DNA of 64,000 nt. It comes from Trichomonas vaginalis G3 (lineage: Eukaryota > Parabasalia > Trichomonadida > Trichomonadidae). Under the pieces are notes generated by a model. The model ran no database searches and had not been told where the DNA came from. It worked only from the letters and a program-made list of their open reading frames with translations. Positions 57,312 through 64,000 of the stretch are shown here, one piece after another (within the stretch, counting starts at the first letter, position 1; each line of letters starts with the position of its first letter). Position numbers and translations under genes: made by a program. The stretch covers positions 23,975,411-24,039,410 of the forward strand of contig NC_067203.1 of the NCBI RefSeq assembly GCF_026262505.1, given 5' to 3'.

Positions 57312-57990
57312 GAGGTGAGATGTCACCTGTTTTCTCACCTCATTTCTCACCCGTTGAATTTTCATGAATTTCTTCGTAAAGACTTTATTGTGACTTCTTC
57401 GTAAAGACTTTGTCAAGACTTCTTCGTAAAGACTTTGTTAAGACTTCTTCGTAAATGACCAAAAATATATTTTAGGTGAAGAGGTGAGATTTCACCTCTT
57501 TTTTCACCTCATTTCTCACCTCTTGAATTTTCATGAATTTCTTCGTAAAGACTTTGTTAAGACTTCTTCATCTAATTTCTCATGAACTTTCTTGTCTATG
57601 TTTTGTCAAGATTTCATCGTAAAGACTTTGTTGAGATTTCTTCGTAAATGACCCTAGTAGTATATTTTTGGTGTAAATTTCATGAAAATTCAAGAGGGTG
57701 AAAAATTAGGTGAAAAAACAGGTGAAATCTCACCTCTTCACCTAAAATATATTTTTGGTGTAAAATTCAAGAGGGTGAAAAATTAGGTGAAAAAACAGGT
57801 GAAATCTCACCTCTTCACCTAAAATATATTTTTGGTGTAAATTTCATGAAAATTCAAGAGGTGAGAAATGAGGTGAAAAAACAGGTGAAATCTCACCTCT
57901 TCACCTAAAATATATTTTTGGTGTAAATTTCATGAAAATTCAAGAGGTGAGAAATGAGGTGAAAAAACAGGTGAAATCTCACCTCTTCAC
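57312..57990. repeat. GGTGA repeats in the right terminal region of B
   Basis: About six units: 57312-57355, 57463-57530, and four units from about 57680 to 57990 (GGTGAAATCTCACCTCTTCACC with AAAATATATTTT), plus CTTCGTAAAGACTTTGT units between. From about 57375 onward it is the inverse of the left terminal repeat. No gene. Confidence 0.85.
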
Positions 57991-58015
57991 CTAAACATTA
58001 TTTTTGTCTGATTTT

Positions 58016-58300
58016 ACGAAGAAGTCTTGACAAAACATTTACGAAGAAGTCTTGACAAAACATTTACGAAGAAGAAGTCTTGACAAAACATTTACGAAGA
58101 AGTCTTGACAAAACATTTACGAAGAAGTCTTGACAAAACATTTACGAAGAAGTCTTGACAAAACATTTACGAAGAAGTCTTGACAAAACATTTACGAAGA
58201 AGAAGTCTTGACAAAACATTTACGAAGAAGAAGTCTTGACAAAACATTTACGAAGAAGTCTTGACAAAACATTTACGAAGAAGAAGTCTTGACAAAACAT
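58016..58300 (-). repeat. Eleven tandem 25/28-bp units in the right repeat of B
   Basis: Inverse of the unit at 34732-34962; eleven units, some with an extra AAG. Confidence 0.9.
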
Positions 58301-58403
58301 GAAAACATATATAATTTGTGAAAAGTGAAACATTATATAATGTTTTCGACCAAGAAGACTAACAATTTTCCGAATAAAAACTTCATTTATACTAAACATC
58401 TTC

Positions 58404-58436
58404 GGGGCTAGAAGGGGCGCAGCCCCTGGAAGCCCC
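58404..58436. repeat. Terminal stem-loop, right tip of Maverick B
   Basis: Exact inverse of 34593-34625: outer GGGGCT/AGCCCC stem, inner GGGGC/GCCCC stem with TGC loop. Confidence 0.85.
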
Positions 58437-58463
58437 ACTACCTTTTTTTTTTTTTTTTTTTTT

Positions 58464-58523
58464 ATATCTCTTACATTTTCTATACCCACATCACTATTCA
58501 TTGCTATTCCTATCTTTTTCATT
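58464..58523 (-). pseudogene. Possible 5' part of a host frame split by Maverick B
   Basis: Minus-strand frame MKKIGIAMNSDVGIENVR starting at about 58520 runs into the element at the ATATC duplication. In the empty site it would continue in phase into the frame at 34492-34570 and stop after about 45 codons. No homologue recognised; could be chance. Confidence 0.35.
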
Positions 58524-59138
58524 TTTGTTTGTTTCTCATAATTTCTCAAAAAACATGATAACTTGATATTTGTAAATATCATACTTTATAACGTAAATAA
58601 GAACTTGACCTATTAAGAAAAGCAGTAATGAAAAGAAAATCTGAAATTCATAAAAATTACAAGTTTCTGATGACAATTAGCTTAATTAAACCAGGTACAA
58701 GATTATATAATTGTATTTTCTATCCAATTATCCATATAATATCTTATCCAGAAAAAATAACTTGATCAATACCAAATGATTTTTTAACTAGTAAATAAAG
58801 TATTTTCTTTACACACACATTGTATATCATAGTTTTTTTTTGGTTTCGCAAAACATCCAAAAACAAATATGCTATAAAAGTGACAATTTTAGCAAAACGA
58901 AACCCTTAAGCAAAATTAATTTATTAATATGTTTGCAGTGAATTCGTTTTTTGAAATCGGATTTTATCGTACTCAATTTAATTTTTTCACACGCCTCAAA
59001 TTTCTGTAAAGATGGATTTAGATTTGTTATTAGATTAGAAATCTTGAACCCCTTCGAGGGTAAGAAGCTAACTTTAAAATTCTCTATATTTGTTCAAATT
59101 CATTATTCGCTAGTAATATAGGCTTGTATTCTATAAAT
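58524..59138. other. Host spacer between Mavericks B and C
   Basis: AT-rich, about 600 bp. Contains GCAAAACGAAACCC at about 58892, the inverse of a motif at about 33960. No gene or RNA recognised. Confidence 0.5.
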
Positions 59139-59170
59139 AAAAAAAAAAAAAAAAAAAAAAAAAAGGTAGT

Positions 59171-59291
59171 GGGGCTTCCAGGGCTGCGCCCCTCTAGCCC
59201 CTGAAGATGTTTAGTATAAAATGCAGTTTATATAAAATGAGGTTTTTTTTGGGTAAAGGGGGCTTCCCAGGCACTTCGTGCCTTCTAGCCC
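59171..59291. repeat. Two successive terminal stem-loops at the tip of C
   Basis: First at 59171-59201 (inner stem GGGC/GCCC, loop TGC); second at 59260-59291 (inner stem GGCAC/GTGCC, loop TTC, the type found at A's tip). They are separated by about 58 bp with TTTAGTATAAAATGC. Confidence 0.85.
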
Positions 59292-59347
59292 ATAAAATTT
59301 TTGAAAGTCGTTGTCGTTGACTTTTCGGTAAAAAAAATAGTATAACT

Positions 59348-59595
59348 ATGTCCGGACAAGTAAGGGTCTATCGTCGCTACAGAAAAGTTACGGGCGTTCC
59401 AAGAAATATACTTTGAGAGACTCTTTAGAAACCTTAGACGTTTTACATAACCATCCATGTTTTTACTTTACATCCGATAAAAGTGGTTTGGAAAGTGTCA
59501 TGAGATGGTTAGAGGACATACATGACTGTGAGTTTTATTTACGATAAGATAGAATATGAGAGAGGTCCTATAAACCGGAGAAAGTGTCATACAAA
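59348..59595 (+). pseudogene. Short frame and methyltransferase gene remnant near C's tip
   Basis: A short frame starts MSGQVRVYRRYRKVTGV at 59348. From about 59404 the DNA resembles the 3' part of the Dam-type methyltransferase gene of B (RDSLETLDVLHNHPCFYFTS region) in forward orientation. In B that gene lies at the opposite end, so the remnant implies exchange between the two terminal regions. Broken. Confidence 0.6.
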
Positions 59596-59630
59596 CATCT
59601 GTCAAAAACCGCTTTTTAACTTCACTTAAA

Positions 59631-62600
59631 ATGCCACGTAAGCTACGTAAGAATATACGTAAGAGGAAGAGAGCATTGAAACATCCAATAGTAAGACTGA
59701 CACCACAACAACAGTTGCAACAACAAATGCTGAATGACCCCACTATGTTGCAACAAATGTCAAGCAATCCTATGCTTTTAAACCGAGTTATTGGTGCACA
59801 GAGTGGAGGTTTAAGAGCGGCACTTTTAGCGAAAATGGCAGGCTATGGTGGAGCTGCAGACGGAACAGCCTATAACCCTCAAAGTCAAATGAATTTGAGT
59901 TCACTCAAAAATCAAATAACAGATGTCAAAAAGTCAAACATAGACATACAGAAGCAAATAAGTGAAAACGAAAAGAAACTAGAATATGACAGACACACAA
60001 AGAAACTCAATGAGTTAAACGTAGAGAAAAAGAAGAAAGAAGAACAACTGAAAGAACTAAGTACAGAGCAATATGCGAAAAAAGTGTCAGAAAAAGCAAC
60101 AGAAGTAGCAAAAATGGAACAAGATGTCATAAATTTGAAAAACCATACTACTCAATATAAAGTACTGAAAGATGAAGAAATAAAACAAAAAGCCCTGAAG
60201 ACATATATGGATAGCGATGAGTATAAAAAAGAAGTTGAAGTAAATGTAAAGGCAGAAAAACTTTTACAGTTGCAAAACCAAACCGTACAGTATGAAAACT
60301 TAGCACAAGAAAGTAAAAATAACGACGCGGCTATGCAAAAGGCAATGAAAAGCGCAGAATATATAAAAGCTAACAATGACTGGTTAGATGCCCAAGCCAA
60401 CGCTAAAGCAGCCCAGCTTATAGGGTCGATAAGGACAAAAATACAAGCGGATGAAGACAGTTCAAATGAAGCTTTAATGAATGCTGACTTTAAGAACGCC
60501 TTCGAAGCTCTTCATAGTAAGGTGAAACAAGTGAACGACTTCTCATCTGGAAAGAAACTGAAGTCTGAAGGTTTCGACAAAGAGTTAAAAGAAGTAGCAC
60601 AAAATATGACGAAAATAACAGATGCAGCAACGAGACAGGTAGTTCAAAGTGCCTATGACGCCGTTAGAGCAACTGTTGTGAAAAGTCAAGAAAAAGAGTT
60701 ACAACAGACCAAAACAGACCTAGTAAATGCTTTCTTAAAAACGAAAAGTCAGGTAGGACATTACGCTGCAGATGGAACATATGTGCCAGCTGGTGGAACT
60801 TATATACCACCAAACCCTCCAAGAGAAGCACCTGCACCAGGACTACCTAAAACATTTACATCGTCACATGGACACAGACACAGGCATGCACCAAAACCAG
60901 CACAACAACCAACACAACAACCAACACAACAACCAACAGTTCAAAATCCAGCACAACAACCAACACAACAACCAACACAACAACCAACAGTTCAAAATCC
61001 AGCACAACAACCAACAGTTCAAAACCCTGCACAACAACAACCACAAACAGAGCAAGGACATAAAAGAAGTAGAGAACAAGGAAACCAAGAATTCTTAAAA
61101 ATGCTTAAAGAAGAGTATGGTTACTCAGATACTATTGACTTTAGTGACAGATATAAAGAAGCTATTAGAAAGTTCAATGAAGGAAATTCTGACCCGAACC
61201 TATTTAGCTTTATGACTCAGCACCAAATGGGATATAATTTCAAACCTGGAAAATACAAGCTCGCTAAGGGATATGATTTAATAGCATATCATCCAAATGA
61301 CATGACTGAATTTACTCCGAGATATTTGATGTCAGAGCTAAATGACAATTCAACTCCCGTCATGAAACGCGTAAAAAATAGAGACGGAACGAAAGAAGAA
61401 AGGTTTATGAGTCCGGATGACTTAGATAGGGAACTTGTTAAAAACGGTCTCGGAATATATGAAATGCCAGCAGATGAGGTACAAGAAACTCCACAGGAAG
61501 AAATAGTTCAGATACAACCAGACATGGATGAAATAGTTCAGCAACAACAGCTAGAAGAGCCTGAAGGAAACGAACAAGTCCCTCCTTTGGAAACTAACTT
61601 CACAGAACTAGATGAAGATTTGGAACAGCCGAAAAATCTTGACCCTCAACAAGAGTATGAGGTGAATATGGAATCTTTCCAAGAGTCTAAGAAAGATTCG
61701 GCTGACATAGTAGAAGAATATCGAAAAATGTTTGCCGACATACAAAAGACTCCAACACCAGATGAAAATATTCAGCATAGAATGGAAGTACTGAAAGAAA
61801 ATGTACACAAATACAACAACCCTTTTTACTTACGAGCATTTAACGTTCAATCTTCGGATGAACTCGGTGAAAATAAAAGGTTAAATTTCAAGAAAACATA
61901 TAGAAATGAAACATTGTTTAAAGTTCATTCAGAACCTAACCAAGATGGAAACAAACCTACTTTTGTTTCTGCAGACGATGGAACTACAATGAGATGGGGT
62001 CATAAAGCTAATCCGAATAGGTGGTTCATAAACTTACAACCACAATTCCAAGAAGTTGTAGACGCAATGGAAGTCAATGGTGAACCAGATATAGCTGGTA
62101 TTTTCAGCGCGGCTTTAATGCCATTGAAAGATATGAAAGATGCAGATATTTTGAACCAGTATGAAATGAACATGGCTGATGGAAATATAACACCTGACGT
62201 TCTAGAACATTTATCTCAAAGAACTACACAGAACCATAAAGATGGTATATTTGGTGAAGAGTTTAGAAAGAAAGTTAGGGAGGGAGAAGGAAGAGAACCT
62301 ATTGTACATGACCTTGCAAACGAAAGTTTACAAAATGTCATAAAAACTTACTTTGCAGACGATGAACTGAGAAGGGATGAATATTTAAGAAAACTCAAAT
62401 GGACAGTACCAAATGAAATGTTAGTATTGAAAAACATGTTCCTTGACAAAATAAAACCAACTACAGAAATAAATGACGCAAGACTGAAAGATTGGGTAGA
62501 AGCTTTCCCATTCACAAAGGATATTGTTGGTAACATGGAAAGAAAACCAGAATGGCTACAAAAACATATATTTGGAAACGAGCTTATTCCATATGGACAG

Positions 62601-62978
62601 GCACTGTTTGAAGAGCTTGAACCGGAAACTCAGAAAAGAGTCATGCAAACAATACGCGAAGACTCAAATACAAACTATGACAAACTCTTTCTAGGATATA
62701 GGTTACCTGAGATGGGCGACCCGAGCCCAAAGGCAAAAAGGACATGGGAAATTTACAACATACTAGGTGAACATGAGGCAAAGATGCAACAACTTGAAGC
62801 AGAGGGCAAGTTACCAAAAGCGACACCAAAGAAGAAGAGAAGAGTAGAACAAAGTGAAAGTAGTGAAGAAGTAACTTCATCTAGTGAAAGTAGTGGCAAT
62901 GAAGGAAAAAGAAGAGTTAAAAACTCAGTCAGGAAGAAAGTAAAGCTTGGTCCACGTGGGTTCTATTATGGCATATAA
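59631..62978 (+). CDS. Large coiled-coil Maverick protein (C), longest copy
   Basis: 1,115 residues, whole. Same layout as in B: basic N-terminus, Gln-rich segment, coiled coil, Pro-Gln linker, helical C-terminal half. The linker is longer (several QQPTQQPTVQNPAQ units), and the C-terminus keeps the basic and Ser/Glu-rich patch KKKRRVEQSESSEEVTSSSE that B lacks. Length differences among A, B and C are mostly in these low-complexity parts, as expected from repeat slippage. Followed 32 bp later by the capsid gene. Function unknown; structural role inferred. Confidence 0.75.
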   Translation: MPRKLRKNIRKRKRALKHPIVRLTPQQQLQQQMLNDPTMLQQMSSNPMLLNRVIGAQSGGLRAALLAKMAGYGGAADGTAYNPQSQMNLSSLKNQITDVKKSNIDIQKQISENEKKLEYDRHTKKLNELNVEKKKKEEQLKELSTEQYAKKVSEKATEVAKMEQDVINLKNHTTQYKVLKDEEIKQKALKTYMDSDEYKKEVEVNVKAEKLLQLQNQTVQYENLAQESKNNDAAMQKAMKSAEYIKANNDWLDAQANAKAAQLIGSIRTKIQADEDSSNEALMNADFKNAFEALHSKVKQVNDFSSGKKLKSEGFDKELKEVAQNMTKITDAATRQVVQSAYDAVRATVVKSQEKELQQTKTDLVNAFLKTKSQVGHYAADGTYVPAGGTYIPPNPPREAPAPGLPKTFTSSHGHRHRHAPKPAQQPTQQPTQQPTVQNPAQQPTQQPTQQPTVQNPAQQPTVQNPAQQQPQTEQGHKRSREQGNQEFLKMLKEEYGYSDTIDFSDRYKEAIRKFNEGNSDPNLFSFMTQHQMGYNFKPGKYKLAKGYDLIAYHPNDMTEFTPRYLMSELNDNSTPVMKRVKNRDGTKEERFMSPDDLDRELVKNGLGIYEMPADEVQETPQEEIVQIQPDMDEIVQQQQLEEPEGNEQVPPLETNFTELDEDLEQPKNLDPQQEYEVNMESFQESKKDSADIVEEYRKMFADIQKTPTPDENIQHRMEVLKENVHKYNNPFYLRAFNVQSSDELGENKRLNFKKTYRNETLFKVHSEPNQDGNKPTFVSADDGTTMRWGHKANPNRWFINLQPQFQEVVDAMEVNGEPDIAGIFSAALMPLKDMKDADILNQYEMNMADGNITPDVLEHLSQRTTQNHKDGIFGEEFRKKVREGEGREPIVHDLANESLQNVIKTYFADDELRRDEYLRKLKWTVPNEMLVLKNMFLDKIKPTTEINDARLKDWVEAFPFTKDIVGNMERKPEWLQKHIFGNELIPYGQALFEELEPETQKRVMQTIREDSNTNYDKLFLGYRLPEMGDPSPKAKRTWEIYNILGEHEAKMQQLEAEGKLPKATPKKKRRVEQSESSEEVTSSSESSGNEGKRRVKNSVRKKVKLGPRGFYYGI

Positions 62979-63010
62979 ATCCAACTATTCTATATTTTTA
63001 CCCATATGAA

Positions 63011-64000
63011 ATGTACGCCGCTCAGAATATAACGCCAACAGTTTTGGATGCCATGAATGGAAATGTTTCCGAATGGTATAACGAATGCGACAATGCCATT
63101 AGAAGGTCAGAAATAGTTCCTGGAACTTACGAATATACAACTGCTGTTTCTTATGGAAACGTAGGTGAGTTTGGAGAAGGTTCTTCAACAACAGTAGATA
63201 TTGCTTGCGACAGGTTTCATATAATTTCTATTGACAACTCTTTCTTATACGTGGAACAAGACATTGAAATAAAACCTTCTGCCAAGTTGTCTGACAAGAA
63301 AGGTTGCAATGGAATTTTCTATGTCGGATACCAATATGCTCCAGAAGTTTTCATGGATATAAGATATATTCTAACTCTGACTTAGTTCAAACAGTAACAT
63401 GGGCAAACTATGAATGGTTCGCTTTGAAAACTCAGTACAACCACAAGCTAGAGAACAAACAGACCAGTATGCAACTATTGAGAAAATAAGAAGACTTGAC
63501 CCTAACGTTCCAGGAGTTTATGTTAACCTTTCTGGTTCAGATGGAACTGCTGCCACTAAAGTAAAACTGAAACTTAGAGTTCCTTTGTCATCTTTCCTCA
63601 TCTTCAGGTTTTTAAGATACTTGCCAAACTGGGCAGGAAAAATTTCTATCGAACTTACTCCAAGCAAAAATAACTTAGTCATTGCACCAACACAAGACCC
63701 ATTCACTCTTACTGTAGCTGGAACTGGTGGAGCCAAGTTCTGTGACTTTTGCAAAGACAAAGTTGACTTAGACTTTGGTTTCTCAAACCTCAACACTGAA
63801 GTAAACTATTATTTCAATGCTGCTGGAACTGCTTGGGACCCAGTTAAGTTCACATGCGAAAAGTTTGAATGCAAGAGAATAGAAAGCAGACTTGCAGTCT
63901 ATATGTTGGACCCAGATATTTCAAATGCTTTAGCTGCCAAATATATTGCAGTTCCACTTATGTTCCCTATACACCAAATATCTGTCAAAGACTTTGCAGG
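63011..64000 (+). pseudogene. Major capsid protein remnant (C), cut by window edge
   Basis: Counterpart of 12949-14556, same start MYAAQNITPTVLDAMNGNVS. Continues beyond the window. Broken, about three breaks in the visible part. Confidence 0.8.

Larger units (their letters stand above)
34571..58463. mobile_element. Maverick/Polinton B, tip to tip, 23.9 kb
   Basis: Bounded by a 16-A run and GGTAGTGGGGCTTCC at the left and the exact inverse, with a 21-T run, at the right. ATATC flanks both sides (Polintons typically duplicate about 6 bp). Terminal inverted repeats of roughly 1 kb are nearly identical, apart from copy-number differences of short tandem repeats, so the insertion is recent. Gene order from the left: coiled-coil protein, capsid genes, helicase, ATPase, KilA-N cassettes, HNH endonuclease, small proteins, integrase, fibre-like gene, methyltransferase. 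Broken, with about a dozen or more breaks, mainly in capsid, helicase and integrase genes. No PolB was found. Confidence 0.95.
57375..58463 (-). repeat. Right terminal inverted repeat of Maverick B
   Basis: Inverse of 34571-35522, almost identical; differences are mainly tandem-unit number (eleven versus nine) and one additional GGTGA unit. Ends in the stem-loop tip (58404-58436), CACTACC and 21 T. Confidence 0.9.
59139..64000. mobile_element. Maverick/Polinton C (left part)
   Basis: Starts with a 26-A run, GGTAGTGGGGCTTCC and the stem-loop tip, then the coiled-coil gene and the major capsid gene in the same order as B; it runs off the right edge. Its terminal region is much shorter than in B (about 490 bp), has two successive tip-like stem-loops, and includes a methyltransferase gene remnant. 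Very similar to A and B in coding parts. Broken in the visible capsid gene (about three breaks seen); the coiled-coil gene looks whole. Confidence 0.93.

Overview
The window looks like nuclear DNA of a trichomonad (parabasalid protist), most likely Trichomonas vaginalis or a close relative. The reasons are: AT-rich DNA; intronless host genes packed on both strands; several host starts preceded within about 20 nt by the trichomonad initiator (TCA+1YWW, clearest at 19016-19021 and 25638-25643); and three very similar copies of a giant Maverick/Polinton element, a family known to fill much of the T. vaginalis genome. The species is inferred from these features, not proven.

Layout. (1) 1-18954: Maverick A, entering from the left and ending at a T-run at 18954. 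It carries a protein-primed DNA polymerase remnant, KilA-N and T5orf172 genes, a packaging ATPase, an SF3 helicase remnant, a jelly-roll minor capsid remnant, a major capsid protein and a ~1,000-residue coiled-coil protein. A 945-bp non-autonomous DNA transposon (17983-18927) sits inside the tip of A and holds a tight array of five long RNA-type hairpins. (2) 18955-34570: host island with an alpha-helical hypothetical, a FOP/LisH-like protein, V-ATPase subunit E, a long coiled-coil protein, tRNA-Ala(AGC), a small hypothetical, an IQCH-like IQ-motif protein, a glycine-rich protein, a TTAA-flanked MITE-like repeat, an orphan Tc1/mariner-type HTH protein and HMG-CoA synthase. (3) 34571-58463: Maverick B, complete from tip to tip (23.9 kb, roughly 1-kb nearly identical terminal inverted repeats, ATATC flanking both tips), opposite in orientation to A. 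(4) 58464-59138: short host spacer. (5) 59139-64000: left part of Maverick C, same orientation as B.

A, B and C share a backbone but differ in accessory parts. B has no visible PolB; an HNH endonuclease gene lies in that position. B also has an integrase region, a bacteriophage-type tail-fibre-like gene, two small amphipathic proteins and a Dam-type adenine methyltransferase. Cassettes holding KilA-N and unknown genes are bounded by inverted copies of GGTGA-type palindromic repeats. All three elements are treated here as fossils: many genes are broken, although several frames, and B's termini, look recent.

The most unusual signals are the five-hairpin array at 18399-18710; a terminal stem-loop shared by all Maverick tips whose inner stem changes sequence but keeps pairing; the phage-type fibre gene; the HNH-for-PolB swap; and a small host reading frame apparently split by Maverick B.
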